Below, piece by piece: positions 35,146 through 45,586 of a DNA stretch of 64,000 nt. The stretch is from Kwoniella bestiolae CBS 10118. Its lineage: Eukaryota > Basidiomycota > Tremellomycetes > Tremellales > Cryptococcaceae. The DNA lies in NCBI RefSeq assembly GCF_000512585.2, contig NC_089241.1, positions 124,001 to 188,000 of the forward strand. Reading direction: 5' to 3'. The position numbers and the translations under genes are program-made. The notes beneath the pieces were generated by a model, which saw nothing but the letters and a program-made list of their open reading frames with translations, ran no database searches and had not been told where the DNA came from. Every line of letters starts with the position of its first letter. Position 1 is the first letter of the stretch.

Positions 35146-36273
35146 ATGTCTTCTATAAATCAAAGCAGTATTATTTCAGGAGGGGGACATACAAACAATG
35201 AAGAAACCCTCGACCAGGAATCAAAGCCTCTGAAAGATCGTGCCGAGAATGTTACAAAAAGGTCACAATCGGCCAGCAGTGGAGGGACGGTGTATCAACA
35301 GGGCCTCGTCGGTTCACCCGAAGGAAACACATCCAAGATGGTAGACGTTATCTTCCCAAGGTGGCTGGGTACCCTCCCCATCGGCGAAGCTAGAACTATC
35401 GTTAAAACGCAAGACCAGTGTGATTCCCGGGAGAGCGGACTCAGAGAACGGCTCTTGGACATACGCGAAAGGCGAGAGGAGATACCGGATCGTACCATGG
35501 AGGTGAAGTCTTCCATATCTGCAGCTCAAAGCAAGCTACGATCTGCAGGAACGAGGTTGGGCTTATCCAAATTACGAATATCTTACAAGCATGAACAACA
35601 ACTGGAAGAGCTGCGACAGGAGTCCGCGGAAGTTGATAGGCAATGGATGGTATTGAATAACGACGCGAGGCAACTTACAGAGAAATTACTGGACGAGAAG
35701 GTTGATGGATCATTCCGGTCGATGGTAGATCTCCTGAGTCAAGCAAAGTTCAATTACATCGATGCGACATTACATTCCATTGATGGTCTAAAGGAGTCGA
35801 TATCTGAGGCTTACTCGACTTGCATGAAGAGACAGGTGTATCTCAGTGCAGGTGTAAGAGAAATTGTAGAAAAACTGCTTGATCATCAGGGAAAACTCAA
35901 CAAACATAGGGAAGATCCCTCTCAAGATGTCCCCCTGTCCGTCAGGCTAGATCGTTGCTCCCTAGAAATCCAGATGACGAGGGAACACTATTCTTCGGTG
36001 CTAGGAATTTGGGCAACGGATTGGCTCAAACATCGAAATGTCAGTGCTTTGCAGCATCGTGTGTGCGATACGCCCCTGAGCAACGAGGCAGTGGTAGAAG
36101 CCCTCAAAGAGAGAGGGTTCGAAGACCGAGCACATCGTATTGTACCTAAAGGGGGAATGGTGGGCCCCCTAAAGGGTGTCATGCGGAAGGACTCAAGATT
36201 TGTTGAGAGGGGAGACAATTCAAGTTACGTCGACGAGACCACGATAAGTTCCCTCTGCGAGCAGCAATCTTAG
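35146..36273 (+). CDS. Orphan coiled-coil protein, array member A (intact)
   Basis: A single exon of 375 residues. Layout: a polar leader; FPRWLGTLPIGEARTIV at about 65; a CDSRE element; long heptad coil (EVKSSISAAQSKLRSAGTRL, EQQLEELRQESAEVDRQW); LLSQAKFNYIDATLHSIDGL; a second helical part to about 300; then the C-terminal cap PLSNEAVVEALKERGFEDR and a short basic tail. About half of the positions can be lined up with the 37105 protein, fewer with 40180. No domain of known function is recognised and no signal or membrane segment is seen. It is intact in frame, so probably expressed. It came from, or gave rise to, its neighbour by the tandem duplication. Confidence 0.7.
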   Translation: MSSINQSSIISGGGHTNNEETLDQESKPLKDRAENVTKRSQSASSGGTVYQQGLVGSPEGNTSKMVDVIFPRWLGTLPIGEARTIVKTQDQCDSRESGLRERLLDIRERREEIPDRTMEVKSSISAAQSKLRSAGTRLGLSKLRISYKHEQQLEELRQESAEVDRQWMVLNNDARQLTEKLLDEKVDGSFRSMVDLLSQAKFNYIDATLHSIDGLKESISEAYSTCMKRQVYLSAGVREIVEKLLDHQGKLNKHREDPSQDVPLSVRLDRCSLEIQMTREHYSSVLGIWATDWLKHRNVSALQHRVCDTPLSNEAVVEALKERGFEDRAHRIVPKGGMVGPLKGVMRKDSRFVERGDNSSYVDETTISSLCEQQS

Positions 36274-37104
36274 ACTCCCATCACCTCGTCGTATACCTCC
36301 GAGCAAAATCTGTGGAATGTATGATGTCATGCGCGGTGTACGAGTTCAGACCGTGACGCGAAGCCCCTGTATCTTCTGCTCATGGAATCGAGGAAGGCAA
36401 TGGTCCTAAGGTGGGTGAAGTGGCGGTGCATGATCATTGTCATGCAGAGCGTAAGGTCGAATCTGGGTCCATTCATCAGGGCGGCTGAACTAGTAAGATA
36501 GCGCAGACAGCTCGAAGGGCGAGGAAGCTCCCTGAGGGATTGGGCGCCCGAATGGAAAAACTGTCAAACTCAGAGTCTGCTTTCTCATACATGGTATGGT
36601 ACACCTATCGCATATAAATGTAGTATGCAACGGATTCGCTACAGACACGTGCACAATGCTATATTATAGACGGTATCCCTTCGAACCCCCACCGTGGTGG
36701 GAACAGCTCTCAAGCTCATACAACCTCCTTTCCGCACGACAGTCTCAGAATCGTAATGTCGAGCTTCACTACATGCTTGCGTCCCGTTCTGAGACCGACT
36801 ATCCTCTTTAGGTGTGACGTGATCATTGACGAAGGGCCACACTCCTGGATGTGACAACTGTAACACGTAACACAACAAGCATGACGTGCGTTTACTTGTC
36901 GCTTTTGATTGACAAAGGCTGTTGGACTGTAGGAGCACCCTTTCATTCTCAAATGGACGTATTTGAACTCCAACAGGCTGCAGCTAACGACATACCTTGT
37001 TCATGTACTTCCACGCCCATTTCCGTCCCTCAATTTAGAGTTCGCAAATTTTTATAACCTCAGGAGCTTCATTCCTACTTGAACATATACAGACTCGAAG
37101 CCAG
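36274..37104. other. Intergenic, contains a copied CobW gene tail
   Basis: 36505 to about 36560 is a relic of the 3' end of the CobW gene (34555 to about 34612), and the following sequence copies its downstream flank. No other coding content. Confidence 0.7.
36505..36560 (+). pseudogene. Relic of the CobW-family GTPase 3' end
   Basis: Matches the last codons and stop region of the gene ending at 34610 with scattered substitutions (ctcgaagggcgaggaagctc versus ctcgaagggcgaaaaagctg; gggcgcccgaatggaa versus aggcgcccggatggaa). The stop codon context is lost. It marks the left edge of the duplicated unit. Confidence 0.85.
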
Positions 37105-38229
37105 ATGTCCTCAAAGAGCCGGAACCAGAATCCATCAGGAGAGGGACATTCCAAGAATCACGAAAGTCTCAAGCAAGAAACGGCTCTCATGAGGTCCTCC
37201 CGAGCAGATAGATCTGGGCCGTTCAAAATGGTGGACAGTATATTGCCACGCTGGCTCGGTACCCTCCCCATCAGCCAGGCTAGAACGATCGTTGATGCTC
37301 ACGCAGAAGAAGGCTTCTGTGATGAACGGGAGACCCAGCATAGACAACAACTATTGTACATGCGAGAGGCGCGGGAGGAGATGAGCAAGCGCACGTTGGA
37401 GGTGACCTCTTCCATATCTGAGGCCGAAAGTAAGCTAAAATCCAGACGATCGAGGTTCACCCTATCAAGCTTATGGAGAGCTTCACATAAGACTGAACGA
37501 CAATTAGAAGAGCTAAGACAAAAGGAGAGCGAGCTCAATCGTCAATGGAAAGCATCGGATGATGATCTGACGAATCTGGATCGCACCGCCAAGGAGCTTG
37601 CCGAGACGCTCTTCGACGAGAATGTACATCAACAGTTCCGGTGGACGGCATATCTCCTAAGTCAAGCGAAGTACAATTCCCTCGAACCGACACTTCAATC
37701 TATAGATGGCCTTCGCGAGTCACTGTCCGCTGCTTACATGACCTACATAGTAAAATCGTGGGAGCTCAAAGCAGATATTCGACGATCTCTGAGAGACTTG
37801 GTTCATTACCAAGGAGAACGCTACAAGCAGACCGAAGATCCCTCTAAAGATGTCCCCTTGTCGAACCTGCTGCGGTACTGCACCTTGCACCCTTGGATCA
37901 GGAGGGAATACCACTCTGTGAAGCTGGACTTTGGATCGCTCACTTCGTCGAGAGGGCTATACGAAGATGTACAGCACTCAATCTATGACGTACCCCTGAG
38001 CAACAAGGGGGTAGTGAAAGAGCTCAGAGAGAAAGGTTTTGATGAGAGAGTCCATCCAATCGTAACCACAAAGGGGGAGGCCGGTTCACAAAAGGGAATC
38101 TTGCGAAACGGCTCAAGACATACTGAGAGTGGAAATAGAACCGTATCTTTCAGTGACGAGTTCGCCGTCAGGACACTCTCTTCTACCAGAAGTAGGCCAA
38201 CTTTTTGTAGACCTGTCAGCCGTTTCTGA
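37105..38229 (+). CDS. Orphan coiled-coil protein, array member B (intact)
   Basis: A single exon of 374 residues, the tandem copy of member A. Shared blocks: MVDSILPRWLGTLPISQART (A: MVDVIFPRWLGTLPIGEART), CDERE, SSISEAESKLKSRRSRFTLS, LEELRQKESELNRQW, LLSQAKYNSLEPTLQSIDGL, EDPSKDVPLSN, and the C-terminal cap PLSNKGVVKELREKGFDER. Divergence is spread over the whole protein, and the frame has been kept, which suggests selection rather than neutral drift. The upstream TATA-like element is weaker (tttataac at about 37050). The function is unknown. Confidence 0.7.
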   Translation: MSSKSRNQNPSGEGHSKNHESLKQETALMRSSRADRSGPFKMVDSILPRWLGTLPISQARTIVDAHAEEGFCDERETQHRQQLLYMREAREEMSKRTLEVTSSISEAESKLKSRRSRFTLSSLWRASHKTERQLEELRQKESELNRQWKASDDDLTNLDRTAKELAETLFDENVHQQFRWTAYLLSQAKYNSLEPTLQSIDGLRESLSAAYMTYIVKSWELKADIRRSLRDLVHYQGERYKQTEDPSKDVPLSNLLRYCTLHPWIRREYHSVKLDFGSLTSSRGLYEDVQHSIYDVPLSNKGVVKELREKGFDERVHPIVTTKGEAGSQKGILRNGSRHTESGNRTVSFSDEFAVRTLSSTRSRPTFCRPVSRF

Positions 38230-38725
38230 AGAACGTATCTTCTAACGCACGCCCTGAAAGTGCAGGATATTCCGGATCGCCCCTGTGCCTTCTGCTCATG
38301 TTATTGAGGGATACATGGGTTCCCACAAGGCTCCCAATTCTGGCGATGCATGATGGTTGTGGTCCACAGCGTAAGGCCAGGTCCTAATCCATTCATCAGG
38401 GCAGTTGAAACTAGTAAGAGGATGCTGCGCATGACCTTCCTTTGCAGCCCTTTCACAGAGCCAGGTACTTCTCCACTCCTTTCGAGGCATGTTTGTAAGG
38501 TATGACCACCTTTGACATCGCGAAAGCGCGAAGACCAGGTGAGGCTGCCAAGGCCCGTGGGCTTTGCATGCTTTCATATATATATATATCGACATGACTC
38601 ACTCGCCACACGCTTAAACCATCAAGTACACTTCTGATCATACCCAACATCCCACATATATAATCATACTATCACCCCTTTAGTCGTCCTGCAATACCGA
38701 TCAAAAAACATCAAGCAAGACCACC
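38230..38725. other. Intergenic with a (TA)n stretch
   Basis: End of duplication unit 2 (to about 38430), then the promoter of the next copy. tatatatatatatat at about 38577-38590 may serve as a TATA element, about 140 bases before ATG 38726. Confidence 0.5.
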
Positions 38726-39558
38726 ATGACCTCTCGTTCGCTAGAGCTTCCCATTCCCCAATGGGCCAACGACATGTCCCTGACCGAAGCCGAAGCGGTG
38801 AGAAGCGCAGGGCAGATCGAGGGGTGTGATCTACACGAGCGTTATCTCAGAGACCTTTGGTACTCATGGTGCGACAGTCGAGATGATTGAAAAGACTACG
38901 TTGAGGCCAAGAATAAAGAAATTTCCAACAGTGAACAAGCCGAGGCAATGGATCAAGGTTTGTGGTCTTATTGGACAAGTGGACCATCGCCATGGGACAG
39001 ATGGCGGAACTATTCGCAAATCCAAAAACACAAGGAGGAAGTTCAGAGAGGGCTTGCTAATTTGACGTCGGTGAACGCCAGATTCCAAGAACTTGCTAAG
39101 GGTCTGTACGAGAAGAAAATCGCTGAATACTCGGAGAGTGTCCGCGATGAGCTTAGTAAGCTCAGATGTAGCTCGATCATTGGAGGTGATTCCATCTCAG
39201 GGCTGCAAGATGCTATATCCACATCGTACAGGGAAAATGCAACTGAGACTAGCAAAATTCAAGTAGCGGTGAACACTGCTCTAAGCAGACTGCTGAATCA
39301 TGCAAGTTCGACCAGCGGTAACCCTCAGACCAAACATCTACCTTGGTCAGTACAGCTGGACAGTTGCAATCTAGATATCAAAGTGAAGAGAGAGTCACAG
39401 ATGACCGCTCTTCATACTTTACGATTGAGCCGTCAAATGTCGAAAGCTATCCTGAGGAAATGAGGCTTCTTGCAGAGGAATCTGTATCTGATTTACCGAT
39501 CACCGATGTGGCTGTCATTGTCGAATTGAGCAAGAGAGGCCTAGACCATAGGGCATAG
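38726..39558 (+). pseudogene. Array member C, decayed (TGA plus frameshift)
   Basis: ATG 38726 opens MTSRSLELPIPQWANDMSLT... with the family element IEGCDLHER. The frame meets TGA at 38888-38890, then continues open (KDYVEAKNKEISNSEQ... LAKGLYEKKIAEYSE... SISGLQDAISTSYRE), matching the SIDGLKESISEAYS region of member A. Near 39395-39410 the homology jumps to the +2 frame, which carries SYPEEMRLLAEE and the C-terminal cap PITDVAVIVELSKRGLDHR to TAG at 39556-39558. Two lesions in a single-exon family make a pseudogene the simplest reading. A 35-base intron over the first stop is formally possible but would not repair the second. Confidence 0.7.
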
Positions 39559-40179
39559 CCAAGTCAATGATAGTTGACCTGGTATGATGATACTGTTAGT
39601 GAAGGTGGTTTGAACAGATATCGGGAGTTATGGGAGGATGTAGTCAATAGTTTGAAGGATAGTGTCCATACCAGTAGTTTTTGCTGTTCAGCTGAAGTAT
39701 TAATAATGAGATTCATGCGGCGCTCATCAGCACTTCCACAGCTTGTCAGGTGCTCAGGTGTGCCTCTTGAGTTTTCGCTCAACCGCATATCACCCAACCG
39801 AGCTTGCTGGGTGCCCAGCAACTCTGTATTGTATACCTCTCCGCTGATCATGCTGACACACTCCTTTGATCATCTTGAATCCGCTCTCTGCGACTTTGGG
39901 GCATCGCATGACGTCGTCTCTCCTGAAACGTCTTGTAGAACAAAGGTTCTCAATGGTGACATGATGTCATGGCACAACAAATCCGTTCATCCCTCCAGGC
40001 GAGAAGCATCCTACCCGTCCCTGTACTCAGGCAAAATCCAAGCTACAGTATACCGTATACAGGCGGCCACTTACCGCCTACCACTTGGTACTGTAAAGCT
40101 TTTACAGCTGTACATGCTTGCTCCTTAAAATCCCTCATTAAGGTATACTCAGTATCGCCGAGTGAGCCGTAGTCAAGCC
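39559..40179. other. Intergenic, 0.6 kb
   Basis: Promoter side of member D. An open frame at 39574-40128 begins with TTG, has no family resemblance and is not called. Confidence 0.5.
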
Positions 40180-41088
40180 ATGACGCTTCCTCATCAGCAA
40201 TCTTCTGGCGAAACAACCACCCGACCTTCTTTCAATAAGTCAAACGACCCTAACAAGTGGGACTCAGCCATCTTGACGAAGTTCGCCAAGAAAGTTTATG
40301 ATTCCAAGGGTGTCGAGGGCTGTGATCCTCGAGAGGTGTCCGTGTCGAATAAATTATTCAAGGCATGTTCGCAGCGTGATTATCTGGAAGCGAGGCTGGC
40401 TGAAGTCAACTCTATCTTGAATGAAACGGAAAGATCCATATCTACCGATCAAGGAAGTACGTCTGTCCGAGGAAGAGATTTGGGCATTGACTTATCCATT
40501 CAGGAGATGGAGGCGGAAAGGATTCACGTCGAGAGAGGACTGGTAGTTCTTTACCATACGTTTGAAGAATTGGACAAAGAGGCTGACGACCTTGTCGATA
40601 CATTGTACGAAGAGATGGTCACTCGATACACCAACACCCTGCTAAAAGACCTCACCAACACACGATATGAGTTCATCGTCAACGCCTACCCAGCTTTGCT
40701 TTCGATTCAAGGTTTGAAACAAGCCATCTCCGATACTTACTCCAATAATCGCTCGGTATATGCAGAAAACATCAGGGCTGTTCTTGAGCCAATGATGAAG
40801 TACGAATATGATTTCCATCGAACCAAGTCACCCTTGTCCGTCAATTTGAAACAGAACACAGTTAACCTGCAAGTGACAAGAGGACGACGAAATGAGTATT
40901 CGAGGGTGGCGATTACTCCGTCTGATCGAGAGAGATATGAGGGGATTGAGCCGATCAAGACAAAGGAGGAGGACGAGCCGATTGTGGATGAAAGCGTTGT
41001 TGAGAGTTTGGCAGAAAGGGGGTTTGATAGTAGAGGTCGGTTGGTGGGAGGAGCTGATGTCAGCTCCGGAAGTGCAAGGGATGAGTGA
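40180..41088 (+). CDS. Orphan coiled-coil protein, array member D (intact)
   Basis: ATG 40180 gives 302 residues; the frame is open 18 bases further to a GTG. It is shorter than A and B because the N-terminal leader is reduced. Shared elements: VEGCDPREVSVS (compare IEGCDLHER in C), a coil with EMEAERIHVERGL, SIQGLKQAISDTYS (A: SIDGLKESISEAYS), LSVNLKQNTVNLQVTR (A: LSVRLDRCSLEIQMTR) and the cap PIVDESVVESLAERGFDSR. The order and spacing of these blocks are as in A and B, so membership is clear despite low identity. No known domain. It is probably the oldest branch of the four-gene array. Confidence 0.65.
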   Translation: MTLPHQQSSGETTTRPSFNKSNDPNKWDSAILTKFAKKVYDSKGVEGCDPREVSVSNKLFKACSQRDYLEARLAEVNSILNETERSISTDQGSTSVRGRDLGIDLSIQEMEAERIHVERGLVVLYHTFEELDKEADDLVDTLYEEMVTRYTNTLLKDLTNTRYEFIVNAYPALLSIQGLKQAISDTYSNNRSVYAENIRAVLEPMMKYEYDFHRTKSPLSVNLKQNTVNLQVTRGRRNEYSRVAITPSDRERYEGIEPIKTKEEDEPIVDESVVESLAERGFDSRGRLVGGADVSSGSARDE

Positions 41089-41452
41089 AAGTTTTCAGCA
41101 CTTGTATACTTGGAAGCATCTATGCTTTCGCTCTACTTGATAGTTTTGCGATATGGCCCTGAGGAGTGAGGTATGTATATGCATACTGCAGCACGCTTTC
41201 AAGAGGGGTGAGAAGATTGAATAAGATATAGTAAATCATGATGGGTTGGGTTGGGTGTATGAGTACAGTATCTGCATTTGCCACTCGACTCGATCCAATC
41301 ATTCATCCATCAAAACGTGTTTTCTCCCTCTTCCCTCCCATCACCATACAAGATCCTTACAACAAACCATACTTCCATCTGTAACCCCCTCATCTCAACA
41401 CCGTTTCAGTCCTCCACTTCCCCTTACATCTCTTACATCCCTCACTTCAGAT
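41089..41452. other. Intergenic / 5' region of the F-box-like gene
   Basis: 364 bases. The downstream gene's frame is open to 41246, but that leader is Ser/His/Leu low-complexity typical of CT-rich 5'UTR. Confidence 0.5.
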
Positions 41453-42751
41453 ATGCCTCCCCATCCAACCCCAGCTCGCAGACGAGCAATCACTCGCCTC
41501 TCCATCAACCTCGGCAGACTCCCTCTCGAGGTCAGCCACTACATCATCGAAATCATCAAAGCAAGAAACGATCGACCGACCATCCTCTCCCTCATACGAA
41601 CCTGCAAGAAACTCTATCGCATTTGCGCACCCACACTATACGAAGAGATATACCTCCACGAGGATAACATCAACGATGTCCTGTACGGCCTACAACCAGC
41701 ATATGACGGATCAGTAATCCCTACCCACTGCCCAGATCCTATGGACGACAATGATCCATTCTCACGCAAGTATAACCTGTTCCGATCCGTCCGATTCCTC
41801 ATCATATCAGACCTGATGGCATTCGAGGCGTTGCTGAAGGTCACGGACGACTGTTGGGGTCCATATGACAGCAAGGAACCAATCATGGACTTCTTGGGGG
41901 ACCTCATCACACTTAGCATTGGACCGTGCGTCTTTCTGGAGATGGAGATGGATGATCCTTGGGAATGGGAACATGTTTTGGGTCGGCTGGGAGGATTATC
42001 ACCAACTATTGCTTTATGCTATGATACTGGTGAAGAAACTCTCTCCTACTCGACTTCAATCATACTTCGAGACTCATTGGCAGACACATACACCGACACA
42101 CTTTCAATGCACGTACTCGACCTTGATGGGGTAAATCTGGACAAGTATGAAATCAAGAATGTTCAGATATTCTTTATACAGACGAAGGAGATTGAGGATA
42201 GATACCTGAGGGAAATGTATCCCCAATATCAGGAAGAGACGATCAAGTCATTCATGACTCGTCATTTCGATCCCCAAGCTCCAAGGTTAGTCAAATCGCA
42301 TTTGCTCAAAATCTTCATCTGGTTCGTTCTGAAGAAGGATCATGCTGATTCCCATGCCCAATTCATCAGCTTCGTTGGACTTCACTCACGCATCAAAACG
42401 ATCCAGTTCCACAATGTGATCTACTGCGACAACAAGAAGAAAATCAAGCGACAAACCAAAATCACTGATTGGATCACCAGGACCAGGATTACCGAACACA
42501 ATCAGAGAACAATGGTTAAAGCTCCCCATCTTCTGAAGGAACGCCCCGACGCTGATGAGTCGTCTCGTCATGGGGTGCATGCGGGTACCTCACGACCTCA
42601 AGTTGAGAAGAATCACGAGTTACGACTTTCCCGCCTCCCAACTTGGATTGTCGACCTGTTCGAGCAGCAAGAGAAGCTGGATCGGATCGCTGATATGGTA
42701 GAGTTCTGGCACTCTGGTCATGGCCAGTGCGACGGATGTGGTAGGAGGTGA
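41453..42751 (+). CDS. F-box-like protein with C-terminal CxxC (intact)
   Basis: A single exon, 432 residues from ATG 41453 (MPPHPTPARRR). The N-terminus has the F-box-like helical layout: LGRLPLEVSHYIIEIIKARN, LSLIRTCKKLYRICAPTLYEEIYL. This is how fungal F-box proteins begin, though the match to the F-box profile is weak and is an inference. The middle carries the features shared with the loci at 42972 and 54220: FLIISDLMAFEALLK, a VQIFFI strand, FMTRHFDP, and a segment like VEFWHSGHGQCDGCGRR at the end. The CxxC at the extreme C-terminus recurs in 42972 (EFWPSEYDGCECC). If a real F-box, it would link substrates to an SCF ubiquitin ligase. No intron is needed. Confidence 0.65.
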   Translation: MPPHPTPARRRAITRLSINLGRLPLEVSHYIIEIIKARNDRPTILSLIRTCKKLYRICAPTLYEEIYLHEDNINDVLYGLQPAYDGSVIPTHCPDPMDDNDPFSRKYNLFRSVRFLIISDLMAFEALLKVTDDCWGPYDSKEPIMDFLGDLITLSIGPCVFLEMEMDDPWEWEHVLGRLGGLSPTIALCYDTGEETLSYSTSIILRDSLADTYTDTLSMHVLDLDGVNLDKYEIKNVQIFFIQTKEIEDRYLREMYPQYQEETIKSFMTRHFDPQAPRLVKSHLLKIFIWFVLKKDHADSHAQFISFVGLHSRIKTIQFHNVIYCDNKKKIKRQTKITDWITRTRITEHNQRTMVKAPHLLKERPDADESSRHGVHAGTSRPQVEKNHELRLSRLPTWIVDLFEQQEKLDRIADMVEFWHSGHGQCDGCGRR

Positions 42752-42971
42752 TTCAACCTGATCAAGTTGAATTGAATCAATCAGTCAGTAAACTGAGTTT
42801 GTCCCTTTTGGTATCTCTTCGTGTGGTAGGGCTGATGCAGGGTACGACATATCCAGGGATAGACGAACACCGATGATATGATGTATAGCCTTGTGGCGAT
42901 GAAAATGATCGAGAGCTGACGAGAGATCTGATCAGCAATATATGCATTTATGTTTAAAACCATTCTGTTCG

Positions 42972-44818
42972 CTATGCGTATAGCTGATACCTAGCACTGG
43001 TCATACAAACTAGAGTACGAACCAGTCTCAATCGTCTCCTATCGCCCGCACAGCATTCACAGCCATCATACTCAGACGGCCAAAATTCCATAATGTCAGC
43101 AGCCCCATCTATATCCCTCGGATCTCTCGCCTGGCACAAAGCGGCGATGAAGAATGGTAGACAATGCGCCACGCCCTTCTGGAACGCTACCCAACTATCA
43201 TCCTTTACCTCGTTAAACGAGTTGCATATCGATTTACCGAAGCCAGGGGTTGTCTCCGGGTTCATACCCTGTTCAGCTTGGAAGCTACCCCCGTCCATGT
43301 AATATGAATTTTCGGCGATATCGCACCATAGGAGATTATGCATCTCCACGGATATGGGTTTAGGGGATGGACACCGATGTACCTGGGAGTATCAGTTAGT
43401 ATCAGCATGTGGTCAGCTGAGCTTGGTCAAGTGTGATGAGGAGTCTTAGTTACTCTTGGTGATCCTTTGGAAATGTTTCCTCAGAAACCCCTTGACCTGT
43501 CCCTCTTGCCTTCCCCGATATACATAAGCCCAATCTAAAGGTCTAAAATCATCCATCGGTACCATAAAGATCCTTACCACCTTTCCTTTAACTCTGTTCA
43601 ACTCCAACATCTCTGAATTGCACTGAAAGCTTCCCGATCGTCTCCCAATGCCGAGCCAAAGAGGTCAGGAAAATGTTTGATCGCTTCAGATGATGCTTCT
43701 CCAAGAGCATCCTTGTCATGCGCAGAAGGTACCATTTCCTCGTTGGGGCACACATTGATGAAATGAATTTTCTCGATGGTGGGATCGATCTTTTTGTACC
43801 TATGGTGCAATGCCGGTACCGGCGGCAGTCAGCAAGCTAGGTCATATATGTATGGTAGAATGTGTATCCGAGGAAATGTATACCAGTTGGAATTGGCACT
43901 CACCTATCGCTACTCTTCAGGAAGTACATTTTTAGACAACCTTTCATATCCTGAGCCTGTCCCGCCCTGCGTCTAGGTCTATCTCTTTCTGGCATGGATG
44001 CGTCCACGGGTATGTAAGGGACCTTGATCGTCTTGGCCTTGACGATGTTTAGGAAATCGATCACATCGGGATTGCAGAGATGGACATTGGTTTCTTTCAA
44101 GGGGTGATCATCCGTAAGGGTAAATAGGAATCCAACAATATTCATCCTAGCTATTGCATTTCTCTTCATGAAGGTCGGTGGTAGATTGAGACAGAGAGAT
44201 TTCGATGGTTTTACGGAAAGTGCCAATTCTAGGAATTTCAGCATATCGCCCATAGCACCTTGCTCCGACTGATCAAATACTTGATGATGAAAAGTCAACC
44301 TCTCTAAACTCGTGAAGACCGACTAATTGGGACCAGCACAACAGTGTATCGCTTCGGCGATTTGAGCAAGCACATTTATCCCTTGAAAATGGACTACCTC
44401 GAGATGTCTGATCTGGTTGATGAGTTATATTTTTGCTGGTTCAATCTGACTGATAATGCACCCGACCAGCGAAGATAAGGCAGCCCATAAAGCATTTGTC
44501 GGAGTTGGTGTTATTCAGGACGACATGTTCGTAGATTCTCGAGGCGATGAATCTATAGTTCTCCTTGCAAGTACGCATGAGCGTAAGCTGAAGTGATCGG
44601 TCTTGGGTAACTTGGATTACATCGAATAGGTATTTACGGAGATCGATATTTAGCATGTTGATGTGTGGGGAATCTGATGAAGTCGCCCGGCATACTGGAA
44701 GGTGTGGTAGGGGACAGATGATGTGATAGGCTGTGGTTGACCTGGACTCTGATCGGTAATCTCGCAGGAAGTAGGAGTGGTCTGGACATGAGTAGACGAG
44801 AGTGAACGAAATAGACAT
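42972..44818 (-). pseudogene. Decayed F-box-like paralogue
   Basis: On the minus strand from ATG 44818: LTLMRTCKENYRFIASRIYE and HVVLNN match the F-box-like start of 41453 and 54220. After an intron, RHLEVVHFQGINVLAQIAEA runs into an in-frame TAG (complement 44323-44325), then SVFTSLERLTFHHQVF continues. A proper splice (complement about 43800-43906) joins KSSDR to YKKIDPTIEK. Near 43615 the homology changes frame, from DREAFSA to SEMLELNRVKGKVVRIFM. The last exon (VEMHNLLWCDIAEN... DIMEFWPSEYDGCECC) is out of phase with the preceding exon. One nonsense codon and two frame disruptions, against intact paralogues, indicate a pseudogene. Splice sites are still good, so decay is recent. Confidence 0.65.
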
Positions 44819-45586
44819 TATGCTTTGTAATTTTTTTTAATTTTTTTTTTATTTTTTTCACCGATGAGCATGAACATTTTGTCTGCTGATATTCATGATG
44901 CACGGTTCATGTGTAGATGGAATTTTCAACGTGATCAGAACAGCCGTGCGCAACACCTCCACCATCACCCACCCTAGCCTACTACTGAGTGGTAATGACA
45001 CTGGTGGCATTGTTGAGTGTGGCCTCGCGACGGTCCATGTCAGCTGGCATGTGTCACCGAATAGCTGTCGCACAAGATAATCCGAGCATAACTCGGAAAT
45101 GCGACATCTTCGGACACTGAAATTCCTCAGATCTTCGAAGAAACATGGCATTTGCAATTGCATAACACAGCTTTGAGTCTCGCCGCACAGCCTTAGTGGT
45201 TTCAAGGGTATGAAAGGTGGTACTTTTTTGACTCGAAAAAACACTACAAATCTTCAAAGATGAGTTCATCGAGCACCTGAAAGGATTCAGCTATATCCAA
45301 CCTTTGATGTGTCGGTCTCAAACGACACAACAAGTAGATTTGGCCGTGGTGAGCCAGTGCCTTCGGTGGTCTCTCTCGTATATAAAAGGGGTGCCCTGAC
45401 ATTCCGATTAAAACATATTTTTTATTCGTATTGTATCATACACTCCCCCGACTCGAGGCATTGCGAGCTGGTCCACCCTCCCTGCCATCCATATACGCTA
45501 CATTCACATTCCTGCTTGAAAGTTTTATTATATCTGCTTTTCGAACTCAAACATCTGCAGTACTCTAAGTCAATACACTTGGACGA
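44819..45586. other. Intergenic, 0.77 kb, with a poly-T tract
   Basis: A T-rich tract at 44829-44859 (runs of 8-11 T) and the promoter of the 45587 gene. A minus-strand open frame at 44858-45244 starts with GTG and shows nothing recognisable. Confidence 0.5.
45381..45388 (+). promoter_or_regulatory. TATA box upstream of the 45587 gene
   Basis: TATAAAAG within gtatataaaagg, 206 bases before the ATG. The larger distance may hide a 5'UTR intron, as in 53015-53081. Confidence 0.6.

Larger units (their letters stand above)
34555..38430. repeat. Tandem duplication, two units of about 1.95 kb
   Basis: Unit 1 runs from the CobW gene tail (34555) through the 35146 gene to about 36500; unit 2 runs from 36505 through the 37105 gene to about 38430. 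The start of unit 2 repeats the CobW tail (agacagctcgaagggcga versus cagacagctcgaagggcga). The flanks also match: gacgtgactattaac versus gacgtgatcattgac before the genes, and tccattcatcagggc after both. Gene starts are 1,959 bases apart. The protein copies have diverged strongly, so the event is not recent. Confidence 0.88.

Noticed and set aside
38577..38590. (TA)n as a telomere- or centromere-like repeat
   Set aside because: Only about seven units; fits a promoter element of the next gene.
39574..40128. 184-codon open frame between array members C and D
   Set aside because: Begins with TTG, overlaps another frame, no resemblance to neighbours; likely chance.
41246..41452. Upstream in-frame ATG of the F-box-like gene
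   Set aside because: The extra 69 residues are Ser/His/Pro low-complexity from CT-rich DNA just before the F-box-like start; more like 5'UTR.
44829..44859. Long T-rich tract as a retroposon poly-A tail (minus strand)
   Set aside because: No coding remnant or target-site duplication next to it; simple low-complexity sequence.
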